The notes below the pieces were generated by a model that was not told the DNA's origin, did no database searches, and was given only the letters and a program-made list of their open reading frames with translations. DNA of 34,461 nt from CAWACC01 sp964390695 (GTDB taxonomy: Bacteria; Chlamydiota; Chlamydiia; Chlamydiales; Parachlamydiaceae): assembly GCA_964390695.1 (NCBI GenBank), contig CAYMKI010000018.1:1-34461 (forward strand), written 5' to 3'. Positions 16,021 to 24,200 of this stretch are shown here, in pieces. Every line of letters begins with the position of its first letter. The stretch's first letter is position 1. The position numbers and the translations under genes were made by a program.

Positions 16021-18968
16021 GTTGGCTGGTATAGAATATACGCACTCTTAATATCAAAGCTGCTATTATTTTGGATACCTTTGAGGGCATCGACATATTC
16101 AAAGGGGGCTGGACCTCCTAATGAACAGACAGAAGAAGCATATATGCCTCCACACGGCTCGCTCCAGGTGTTGGTTATCAAGGGAAGTTGAAGTTCCTTG
16201 GCCCGCATGATGGCATAATCGCACAACACCTTGCTCAAGTCTTGCTGGGCTACCTCTGGGTAGATTTTTTCCATGAAGAGCACAGGTTTACGATTTCTGT
16301 CATCCCATAAGACTCTAAAGATGGCTCTCATGCGGATCTTGCCGGTTTTATCCTTTATGGCCAGTAGGCGGTTTTTTCCATCGATCAAATAAGCGGGAAG
16401 GCATTTATTGTATTCTATATGGCTATTGACATTTTGACAGCTTCCTATTACTTCTGTGCCACACAACAATAAGTCCTGTGGGTTGTCTGTATCTGCAAGG
16501 GTCCAGTTTTCATAGGAAGTTGATTTTATAAATTTGGGGATCTCTTCATACAATCCATCCATGATGGTAAGGAATTCGTTGTCAGGACATATAAACTTTC
16601 CCATTTCTCGAATTTTATCGATTTGCTGCAAAATCCCATGGGTTTTACTTCTATAGAGTACTTGGAAATTCTCCATGTCTTCACGTGTAAGAAAAGATTG
16701 TTCTTCGATATCTATTTTTTGTCGTGCCAAGTCTATAATTTGCTGTGCAAATTGGAGTTGCTGCAGTTGCTGATTTTTCTCAGAAGAAGACTTGTCTTTT
16801 AGGTGTGTTCTTTGTTGTTTAATGGCTGAACTCAGCTCTCTATATATGGCGATTCTCTCCGCTTTCTCCTTACTTGGTGAGGCCTTAAGATAACGGACAA
16901 CATAATCTATAGAGGGAATGGATTTTAGATAGTTAAGGTTATTAAGAATCACTTGTTCACATTGTAACTTTAGGCCAGCAAAATGTTTTTTTTGCCGGTT
17001 TATGGGGAGCAGCGTGTCCAATGCTCTTGCATCGCCCTTTTTCCAAATTTCAAGGAGTTTCTGATTATTCTCAGTAAATACAGTTTGAAGGTGCTTATTA
17101 TTTGTCTTATCATAGCGGATCTTCTCAAGATTGCCATCGAGAGCTCCTTGAATATAGTTCTTGAGGTGTTTGAGAAGATCATTTTTATAGGATACAGCTT
17201 CTGGCAGATTATGTACTTTGCCGGCGTAAATGAAAAATGCACTGGGATTGCGTGAAAATAGGAGCTCATACTTGTCAATATTTTCAAGATTCACTTCTTT
17301 ATGAAAGATTGCGTCGAGGCCACTCTTTTGAGCAGCGCTTTGAGCTTCTATGATGCTGGTTAAGCATGTTTTATTCAAAAATACCGCTTGATCCAAACCC
17401 AACATAGCCTGGGTGCGGTACAAGTTTGCAGAGCTTTGTTTGGCGCTATTGAAAATATGGTGGAGCAAATTTTCTTTGTCAGCAGTGGATAACTGTGCGG
17501 AATCGTGAATTTTCATGAGAGTTTCTATTAATAATTTTTTGTTTGTCGATGCCCGAAAATGGCGCTGTTTGGTAATTTGTTGAGAGGTTTCTGCTATGTC
17601 TATTCCTTGAATTTTCATTTGGCTTAGGATCAAATTTACCAACAGAGTATGTCTAACTGAAGAGTTGCTAAGTTGTTCGTATTCGTTTCTGCATGCCAGG
17701 GACATGGCTACCTGAATCGCAGCTTCAGCAAGTTGATAGCGCATGACGGGATCTTCATATTCTAATATTTGTTCCAACAGACGGTGTTGCATTAACCAGT
17801 CCGACTGCTCGGGGGTAAGTAATCTGGTCATGGATTCCAATGTCCAAGCCGACCACGAAAGCATAATTTTAATTTCATGTTGAGACAAGGTTCTTTTTTC
17901 AATAATTTGTTTGATGAATTCAAGATTTAATTCAGGTAATTTTGTCTTGGCAAAGATTTGCATATTTTGGATAACATCATCTACAGGTATACTATACGAT
18001 CGATTATCAAATAGATTACTTTCTGGGCCCATGATCATTTGAAAAGCTTTTTTTAAGGATTGCAACTCTATGGGAAAATCTATCCAAGAAAAAACTTGAG
18101 CGGGATAGGTGGCCTTTTTAACGCAGGCAAGAAAAATATCGGCCAAGCATTGCTTATCTGTTACTGAGTTTTTCGGCATCAGGAAAATGCTGTATGGATT
18201 GCACTGGATGGCATAGATGATGAGATGGGTCAGAAGTTTTTGATCTTTAATCTTCAAAAGATCGATATGGCGCATATATCCAGCCCAATTTTGAACTAGA
18301 TTTTTAGCGATTTCAACCACAGAGGCTTCATCAGTAATGTTATATGTTTTCGGTAATTTTATTCGTGTCATTAAGGCAGTATTTGCTGTGGTGGGAACTA
18401 ATTGTTTCACGGCAATTTTAAGCAGAGCCATGCGATCTCTTTCCTCCTTCACACCCAAACTAGCAATATTTTCGGTGATCCACTTGGATTTATTTTTTGC
18501 AATGACAAATAAAAGTTCTAGCTGTAAGGAAGGAGAGAATTTTTGTTCTAGTACCATGGAATAGATTTCGGTTGGGTATTTAGCAAACAGATGTTCGGCC
18601 ATCGATTGGAGGATTTCTTGTTCAAAGCTCTGCCATTCGATTCGTCCATCGTCATCGAGTGCTTGGTTTTTAGTTTCAATGGGAGCATTAAGTGCTGCAG
18701 CCTCTTTCTCGAATGTTGAGTGTAGGCGGGATACTAATAGATTTACCCATTCGATGTTAACCCCTGCTTGGGTCGAAATCGCTCGACAGATATCATTTAT
18801 TGATTGCCGTTTTGCAGATTCTGATTTTGCTGCTTTTATGGAAATGAGGCAAAGGTTTACAAAATCACTGGAAGTGGCAGTGGTTTCTGAGTATGTTGGC
18901 TGTAAAGCCTGAGGGGATATCTGCTGATTTGTAGAATTGATGGGATGATGATCTGTTGGAATACACAT
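16017..18968 (-). CDS. Large helical hypothetical protein with conserved-looking C-terminal domain (983 aa)
   Basis: I do not recognise a family. AGGAGG before the ATG at 18968 fixes the start. The first 40 residues are Ser/Thr/Gln/Pro-rich and disordered, as in secreted effectors. Residues about 40-760 are alpha-helical without membrane segments, with a charged, Gln/Lys-rich likely coiled coil around 720-770. The last 150 residues differ: a compact, Gly/Cys-rich domain with LLCGTEVIGSC (Cys836, Cys844), NKCLPAYLIDGKN, RMRAIFRVLW, KPVLFMEKIY, and a final CGGIYASSVCSLGG. The block KCL-x-x-YL-x-DGKN...RA-x-x-R looks like a beta-rich catalytic or binding domain, loosely like PcfJ-type C-termini; I would not name it on this evidence. 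Its TAG stop interlocks with the TAA of the converging ankyrin gene (16017-16020). Confidence 0.8.
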   Translation of the reverse strand: MCIPTDHHPINSTNQQISPQALQPTYSETTATSSDFVNLCLISIKAAKSESAKRQSINDICRAISTQAGVNIEWVNLLVSRLHSTFEKEAAALNAPIETKNQALDDDGRIEWQSFEQEILQSMAEHLFAKYPTEIYSMVLEQKFSPSLQLELLFVIAKNKSKWITENIASLGVKEERDRMALLKIAVKQLVPTTANTALMTRIKLPKTYNITDEASVVEIAKNLVQNWAGYMRHIDLLKIKDQKLLTHLIIYAIQCNPYSIFLMPKNSVTDKQCLADIFLACVKKATYPAQVFSWIDFPIELQSLKKAFQMIMGPESNLFDNRSYSIPVDDVIQNMQIFAKTKLPELNLEFIKQIIEKRTLSQHEIKIMLSWSAWTLESMTRLLTPEQSDWLMQHRLLEQILEYEDPVMRYQLAEAAIQVAMSLACRNEYEQLSNSSVRHTLLVNLILSQMKIQGIDIAETSQQITKQRHFRASTNKKLLIETLMKIHDSAQLSTADKENLLHHIFNSAKQSSANLYRTQAMLGLDQAVFLNKTCLTSIIEAQSAAQKSGLDAIFHKEVNLENIDKYELLFSRNPSAFFIYAGKVHNLPEAVSYKNDLLKHLKNYIQGALDGNLEKIRYDKTNNKHLQTVFTENNQKLLEIWKKGDARALDTLLPINRQKKHFAGLKLQCEQVILNNLNYLKSIPSIDYVVRYLKASPSKEKAERIAIYRELSSAIKQQRTHLKDKSSSEKNQQLQQLQFAQQIIDLARQKIDIEEQSFLTREDMENFQVLYRSKTHGILQQIDKIREMGKFICPDNEFLTIMDGLYEEIPKFIKSTSYENWTLADTDNPQDLLLCGTEVIGSCQNVNSHIEYNKCLPAYLIDGKNRLLAIKDKTGKIRMRAIFRVLWDDRNRKPVLFMEKIYPEVAQQDLSKVLCDYAIMRAKELQLPLITNTWSEPCGGIYASSVCSLGGPAPFEYVDALKGIQNNSSFDIKSAYILYQPT

Positions 18969-19009
18969 ATTTCCTCCTTGTGTGATTGATGATCCTATGG
19001 TTTGAAATT

Positions 19010-19038
19010 ATTATATCATGGAGAAATTCATCATGCAA
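19010..19038 (-). promoter_or_regulatory. Candidate promoter of the 983-aa gene
   Basis: On the minus strand TTGCAT (19038-19033) and a consensus TATAAT (19015-19010) are 17 bases apart, and the -10 box is extended by TG one base upstream. The predicted start near 19003 leaves about 35 bases of leader with the AGGAGG site before the ATG at 18968. Spacing, the perfect -10 box and position all agree; the -35 box is weak. Confidence 0.5.
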
Positions 19039-19130
19039 ATGAGTACAGGCGACAATTTTACGTGATGTCTGTCGTATCGTTCTCGATTCGGCATGAAAAT
19101 GCCCTGAAAATATCTATGTTCTCTATCCAT

Positions 19131-19232
19131 CCTGTTCTTATTATATTTTAAACAGGATGAACAGGATCGGCTTCGCCGGCAGGATGTTGGGATTTAAGGT
19201 TGGGATCCTTGCGTAGCACTAATTGGCACAAA
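19131..19232 (-). repeat. Dispersed repeat with GCCGGCGAAGCCG core, copy A
   Basis: Read on the minus strand this begins TTGTGCCAATTAGTG directly after the stop codon of the 274-aa gene, runs through CTTAAATCCCAACATCCTG and the core CCGGCGAAGCCGATCCTG, and ends in an AT-rich loop and AAGAACAGGAT. Copy B (30051-30178, plus strand) has the same order and adds a full second arm. Copy C (34275-34342) lacks the core. The repeat adjoins the coding sequence exactly, so it may supply that gene's 3' end or terminator. Confidence 0.7.
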
Positions 19233-20057
19233 CTAGGAAAGGTTCAAGGGTGCAAAATTACGCTCTTGAAATGCGCCGTTTAAGGCTAATGTAGCCACTG
19301 CTAGGTCATTGAAGGTAACTGCAACGGAATCTTTGAACTGTTCGTATGCTTTTGTGGCTTTTACTATTTCATCTTCGAGATAGGTGGCTTTCGAACTCTC
19401 GATAATGGGTGTTAGTTCAACAAATTTGTAATCGGCAACTTCCCAAGGTTTGGCTCCTGAGGCTATTTTAACGTTCATGATAGTCTTTAGGGCTGATTCT
19501 ATAGTCATTAGGTCTGTTTCATTGCAGGAGAGATGCTTGATACCTGTGAGAACACACATCTTGTCGCTCTCACCTTCGCCCCACTTGTCGGTATGGAGAC
19601 ACACTTTATTTTCCCACCCCTCGTCGGTTTGAACGGCTAAGGATAATTTTTTTAGAACTTCTTGAGCTTTTTCGGCTCCTGCCAGTGCTGTGTGGATATA
19701 CATTCTATTGCTCATTCGGTCAATGACAGCGGATCTAAAAGGTTGGTTGGCTTCTGTGCAGCGTCCGCCGACAGAGGCGCTGATTTGCAAAGGAAATGGG
19801 GTTCCATCTTTTGTTAGAACCTCTTTTCCTGGTTCGTGCAACGCTTTGTTGGTTCTGACTGGACCTAAAATATAAGCTTTGCTCGCAGTATGGAATACAA
19901 GAATGGCGCTGGCATTATCAGGAGCATAATTAGGCAGTTTTGAAACAGAAGCCGAAGCAATTTGCTGCAGGGTAATATTTGAATCGATGCGGCCTTCGAC
20001 GACGCCCAGTTTGTCTGATCTGCGCTCAACGATGACAGGGCTCATAAATAATGACAT
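19233..20057 (-). CDS. Hypothetical protein (274 aa)
   Basis: Unrecognised. The frame stays open to 20123, but the ATG at 20057 has TTTGGAG 7 bases upstream, whereas the longer version does not, so I take the shorter start (MSLFMSPVIVERR). The protein is soluble with mixed alpha/beta content. Features seen: ASAILVFHTASKAYILG (strands), a Gly-rich turn SVGGRCTEANQPF, WENKVCLHTDKWGEGESDKMCVLTGIKHLSC (the region with most Cys/His), and helical stretches toward the end. I considered a Nudix fold because of the GG and Glu-rich segments, but the Nudix box is not there. It stands alone between a repeat (19131-19232) abutting its stop and the repeat-rich zone upstream. Confidence 0.7.
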   Translation of the reverse strand: MSLFMSPVIVERRSDKLGVVEGRIDSNITLQQIASASVSKLPNYAPDNASAILVFHTASKAYILGPVRTNKALHEPGKEVLTKDGTPFPLQISASVGGRCTEANQPFRSAVIDRMSNRMYIHTALAGAEKAQEVLKKLSLAVQTDEGWENKVCLHTDKWGEGESDKMCVLTGIKHLSCNETDLMTIESALKTIMNVKIASGAKPWEVADYKFVELTPIIESSKATYLEDEIVKATKAYEQFKDSVAVTFNDLAVATLALNGAFQERNFAPLNLS

Positions 20058-20200
20058 ATAAATCTCCAAATAAAAGTTAATATTTATTATGGCGATTCTA
20101 CTATGCATTTGTTTAATGATCAATTAAAACGTGGTAAAAACGTGGTAAGTAACACAAGTTTTGGATAAGCATAGCTATTATGTGCTCCAGGTGTATCCAG

Positions 20201-20245
20201 CAGGCTGCAGGCCTGATACGTATTAGCCCAGGGCATCGCCCTGGG
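20201..20245 (+). repeat. CAGGCTGCAGGCCTG repeat, copy 1
   Basis: Bases 20201-20241 recur with about two differences at 34369-34410. The unit contains two nested hairpins: one around CAGGCTGCAGGCCTG, and one formed by GCCCAGGGC and GCCCTGGG. It is AT-free at its core, unlike the surrounding DNA. The function is unknown; such REP-like palindromes are often remnants of, or substrates for, small mobile elements. Confidence 0.75.
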
Positions 20246-20264
20246 TGCGATTTAGATATTATTT

Positions 20265-20316
20265 GCAGCCTGTAAGGCTGCCTATAGTTTATAGTTTTTG
20301 CAGCCTGTAAGGCTGC
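20265..20316. repeat. Doubled GCAGCCTGTAAGGCTGC hairpin
   Basis: Two identical 17-base hairpins (6-bp perfect stem GCAGCC/GGCTGC, 5-base loop) at 20265-20281 and 20300-20316. A third, with two changes in the first arm, is at 30003-30019 inside the 431-bp insert after thyX. There too it is preceded by TTTTTG. Confidence 0.7.
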
Positions 20317-20597
20317 CACAAAAAAAGCTACAAAAGAATAGACTTTACTATGGTTTTTAACGGACCTAAATTTAGGATTCATGTCTATGGAATGAGATGT
20401 GTTAGGTGCGCTTCACACCTTTCACTTGCCAAATCCGGCTAAGTTCAAGCGTGATTTAGGGGCGCAAATTGGGTTTTAGGGGCGCATGTTCGATTTTAAG
20501 GGATTTTTTGTAGCTCTTGAACGAGCACAGCGATGATTTTGTCTGCTTTTTGCCATTTTGGCTTTTTTCAATCTCAAACTACTGACAATTAGAATTT

Positions 20598-20825
20598 TTA
20601 GAATTTTGCTCCTGCTCTGATCAAAAGCTCAACTATATCTTGTCTACCTAATATTTTGGCTGTTTGCAGCGGAGTTCGGGGGTTTTTTATACTGCCCGTT
20701 TCAGGAATATAATTCACATCTGCATCTGCACCCGCATCTAACAGCAGTTGTATGACTTCAGAAGAACAAGTGATAACTGCGTAGTGCAATAAAGACATAA
20801 AACCATACAAGGTTTCGTCATTCAC
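20598..20825 (-). CDS. Ankyrin-repeat fragment (75 aa)
   Basis: Two ankyrin repeats: FMSLLHYAVITCSSEVIQLLLDAGADAD and RTPLQTAKILGRQDIVELLIRAGAKF. The listed start is a GTG at 20825 without a proper ribosome-binding site. The same frame stays open to about 20905 and its translation (ending SFEIENVDTYNRVNDETLYG) looks like part of a preceding repeat. No ATG is available. This is therefore best read as the 3' remnant of a larger ankyrin gene, cut off at its 5' end in the repeat-rich region, although a small translated ankyrin protein cannot be excluded. Confidence 0.5.
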   Translation of the reverse strand: MNDETLYGFMSLLHYAVITCSSEVIQLLLDAGADADVNYIPETGSIKNPRTPLQTAKILGRQDIVELLIRAGAKF

Positions 20826-20887
20826 CCTGTTGTATGTATCAACGTTTTCTATTTCAAACGATGAGTCGCTGAGGCTCAGAGGTTTAA

Positions 20888-20946
20888 GTCAAACCCAGCC
20901 GGGTTTGACTGACAGCGCCAAAATTGTGCGCTTCGCGCACAATTTT
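20888..20946. repeat. Two adjacent perfect hairpins
   Basis: GTCAAACCC (20888-20896) pairs with GGGTTTGAC (20901-20909), 9 bp with a 4-base loop. AAAATTGTGCGC (20920-20931) pairs with GCGCACAATTTT (20935-20946), 12 bp with a 3-base TTC loop. The second ends in TTTT on both strands and so could work as a two-way intrinsic terminator between the ankyrin fragment and the large gene downstream. Confidence 0.6.
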
Positions 20947-20980
20947 ATGCTTTTACTTTTTGTCAAAGCCTTATTCATGT

Positions 20981-21020
20981 GTTAACTCCGTGCCTCAGCG
21001 CCTCCGTGCTCTCCGTGTTG
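20981..21020 (-). repeat. CGGAG-type dispersed repeat, copy
   Basis: Read on the minus strand it is a run of AACACGGAGAGCACGGAGG-like units (short A/C-x-CGGAG or CACGGAG words). It is related to the CACAGAG/CGGAG strings at 10900-10994, 31744-31854 and 34161-34206, but has no second arm. Confidence 0.55.
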
Positions 21021-21132
21021 ATCTTGATGCAATATTATAGATATCGATCTTGTAGCATTTTTTCTCTTTTTTGTACTCATTAGCGTGATGAACTTTTTTT
21101 TATTAGATTAATTGTGATTTTTGTTTGGTGTT

Positions 21133-21162
21133 TTGTTTAAAAATTAAAAATAGTTGTATAAT
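21133..21162 (+). promoter_or_regulatory. Candidate promoter of the double-hydrolase gene
   Basis: TTGTTT (21133-21138) and a consensus TATAAT (21157-21162) are 18 bases apart in AT-rich DNA. The start near 21169 would give a leader of about 50 bases, with GGTGAG just before the ATG at 21218. AT-rich DNA gives such matches by chance, so confidence is moderate at best. Confidence 0.4.
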
Positions 21163-21217
21163 AAATTATAGTTTATTTTTTAATTTTGTTTTTTTTATTT
21201 ATTATCATGGTGAGTGT

Positions 21218-24200
21218 ATGTCATTTAATATAACTCGCATCGATGAAGCCACCTATTCCGTTGAATTTAATCCCCAAAAAAAAATGCCGCCTGTGGTTAT
21301 CCATATTGGAGGCAGGGCAGGGGGCGACTCCAAATTGGAGCAAAACAATGAATTTTATTATCACCTCGCCAGGCAAGTTGCCCACGAATTGGTCATGGCA
21401 AAAGAAAATAAACGCTCGCTGCATCAAGCCATCTCTATCGGCGATAAGGACTGGGAAATGCATCTTAAAAAAAAGACCGACCCGCTTCTGGCTCGAATTT
21501 TCCCTATCTTTCACAGACAAGCAGATGACAAGATCATGCGTTTGGAGGTGGTGCGTTCTGAATACTCCGACTATGCCAATGACATTATGACCGATGAGAA
21601 TTTCGTTGTGTATGGTCATAAAGTGGTGCCTGACGATGTTTACAATGAGCAGGTGGCGGAGCCTTATAATATAGAAAAGTCATTGAAACTGAATCAAGAA
21701 GACTGCCAAACCTATGCGGGAATGTTGCCCTGCACAAGAGAAGAAATTAACCAGGGGATGAGAGGTAAGTTTCATTATCAAACGCCCTCTGATGTCGAAG
21801 CTTTGCAAACGTCTATGCTGGCCAGTCCGTTTACTGTCCTTGCTACCTTGGCGTTCCAGAGGTATGAAGGCGAGTTTATCGGGCATGATAATTTTAAAAC
21901 TTCAGACTGTAAATATTGCCTCCTTTTGGATAAAGATATCCTGATTTTAACGTCTCGAACAGACGATATAGAAGAGCGCAAAGCGCAAAATCGGCATACA
22001 GTGCGCGAGTATCAGAAACGCATGTGCCAAGAGTATGGCCAAGCTAAATTGGAATATGCGTGCAAGCTAGCTAAAATAGATTTGGAAGCTACTATAAGCA
22101 AAGGCGAGCCGTTGACCCCTGAACATGTATATCGTCTGAATATATTGGTGCATAATGTTGAAACAGAAGATCTCCAGCGCCTGCTGCAAAAGCTGAAAGC
22201 GTGTGAGCTGCCCGCGGGTGCTTCTCTTTCCACAACACAGCTTATGCATGCTCTATTGCACGATGGAGAACAGCCATTGACTATCCAGGAGTTGCGCGGG
22301 ATATTAACCTGTGTTTTGGAAAATGCTAATAAATTGAATGTCAGTATTTTACGTGCTTGGATCCAAACATATCGCCAGCAGGAGAGTGTCGAGGCTATGG
22401 CGCCTAGTCAAATCGATACCCTGGCGAAGCTGTTTTTTCCCTCGGAGGCCGAATCCCATCTCGTGTTTACCGGTAGGCATATCTATTATCCTATTAAATC
22501 GGGATACACCAAGGCGGAAAAATACGAATTCAAGCCCTGGGTGGACCAGCAGGAGCTGTTGCAGGCCTTTGCGTTGTTGAAACAGACCACAGACTGGGAT
22601 TTATACCATGAAAAACTTTCGCATATAATTTGTAAGAAACATTTATTTCGCCAGCATCCCGAAAAGCTATATGCCACAGGGGCGTTGATCCCGGCTCCTT
22701 TAAATGCCGAAGGTCAGCCTAGATGGTACAAAGTAGCGCAGGCCAACTATAACGGTTATGGCATGTTGAATTATACACTGCTTCCCGTCGGCAATGACCC
22801 CTCCTTGCCTATGATCAAATTATACCGCAGCACTACCCTGGATCCTGTAGCTCGGTTTGCACAAAAGACCGTGCGCTCTGACTTTAATCCCTTGGATTTG
22901 CCGGGTTATGAGGGACTGGGAAAAACGGACATCTACGAGTTCGGCGATATCTTGAATAACTCAATGCCATTGTGGGTAGGCTATGTTATGGCCGCGCAAA
23001 AGCTTATCCAGGAGGATCCCGATCCCCGTAAGCTATTAAAAGTGTTGTCCAAAGCCAACATCGAGCTGCATAAATTCGACAAGGATAAATATAAAACGCT
23101 GTCTTTTCCCGATATCATCAAACAGCATGCAGGCATCCTCAACACGTTATTTTTAAAAGGCAAGATCGACTATTTTACCTACAATCATCTGCGCGAGGCA
23201 TACCTGCTCACTTCTTCCTTTAGAGAGGATCAAGCTGCCTTCAAAGAGCAGGTCAAAGCCGACGCGGAGCAGCTAATTACGCATCTAGCTGATATCAAGT
23301 TAGACCTATCGTCTTTCAGTACAGGTCAGCAACAGCAGATAGCTACTGAGATCTATAGCCTCATAGAAGACCTCAACGAGCATCTTCTGCTGGATGCCGC
23401 CGATAAAAAGCGGCAGATCAAACAATCTAAGCTTAGGAAGGAGATCCTGCATGAAGCCCTGCAACGAGAAAACCTGGCTTATGAGGCTTTGAAATTGCCG
23501 GATGCCCCGCAAGCCTTAAAACATATAGAGCTGTGGCTGAAGGCGTTAAGCGACCATGCACAGCACAGCGGCCATTGGCCTAAACCTAGTGGCCATGATA
23601 TGCATTTTGTGGGACATAGCCTGGGCGGGTCTTATGCCCAAATATATGCTCTGCACTATTTGATCCATAAAAACAGGATACCCTTGCCTGGATGCGGCTG
23701 CGTGATTGCTGCCTTTGATGCTCCGGGCGTGAATAGACAAGACAACGAGCTCTTTAAAAAATTCCTGATCGATCATGAAGACCTCATGAAGGCTTCCGGA
23801 GTAAAATTCACTGTGAAACATCAACATGAGGCAGGTGATGTCGTGCATAGTATCGGCTACCATTTAGGTTCGGCTAAGAGCTTGGCGGAAGCTAAAAAGA
23901 TGGAGGAAGTGCTCGACTTTCAAGCTTCTGTTCTGGAAAGAAATCCTGCAGCCACGCATCCATCGTTGGCGGAGGCCACCAACGTGCATGAAACCCTGTT
24001 TTTAGAAGGAATCGAGGGTGTGGATTATCAGCGGCAGCGGGTGTCTGCCTATCAGATGGCGTTAATGGAGTCTTATGAAACCATAAGCAAAAAAAACGGG
24101 GATGCTGCAGACTTGGAGGGAAGGCGCCTTAGAATGGAGATTTGGAAATTTCCTGTCAATCTATCCACGTCATCTCTCGAGTCTTTGCGCTCTTCTTCTG

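Larger units (their letters stand above)
20058..20597. other. Noncoding, repeat-rich stretch
   Basis: A 540-bp region with no convincing gene. It contains a copy of the CAGGCTGCAGGCCTG repeat (20201-20245), two GCAGCCTGTAAGGCTGC hairpins (20265-20281, 20300-20316), a doubled AACGTGGTAA near 20128-20148, and TTTAGGGGCGCA twice, 20 bases apart (20455-20466, 20475-20486). It reads as a site where small repeats have accumulated. Confidence 0.6.
20826..21217. other. Noncoding region with perfect hairpins, a dispersed repeat and an AT-rich promoter zone
   Basis: Contains, in order: the open tail of the ankyrin fragment frame (to about 20905), two perfect hairpins (20888-20909, 20920-20946), a CGGAG-type repeat (20981-21020) and about 190 bases of very AT-rich DNA before the ATG at 21218. 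An upstream ATG-like frame from 21125 exists, but its translation is a Phe/Ile/Asn-rich AT artefact without a ribosome-binding site. Confidence 0.5.

Noticed and set aside
19233..20057. Nudix hydrolase call for the 274-aa protein
   Set aside because: A GG turn and acidic stretches are present, but the Nudix box (G-x5-E-x7-REUxEExGU) is absent.
20113..20382. 89-aa minus-strand open frame
   Set aside because: It runs through the CAGGCTGCAGG repeat and two GCAGCC hairpins; the composition is that of repeats, with no ribosome-binding site.
21125..21217. Upstream start for the 1520-aa gene
   Set aside because: The extra 31 residues translate an AT-rich promoter region containing a likely TATAAT box and have no ribosome-binding site; the ATG at 21218 has GGTGAG.
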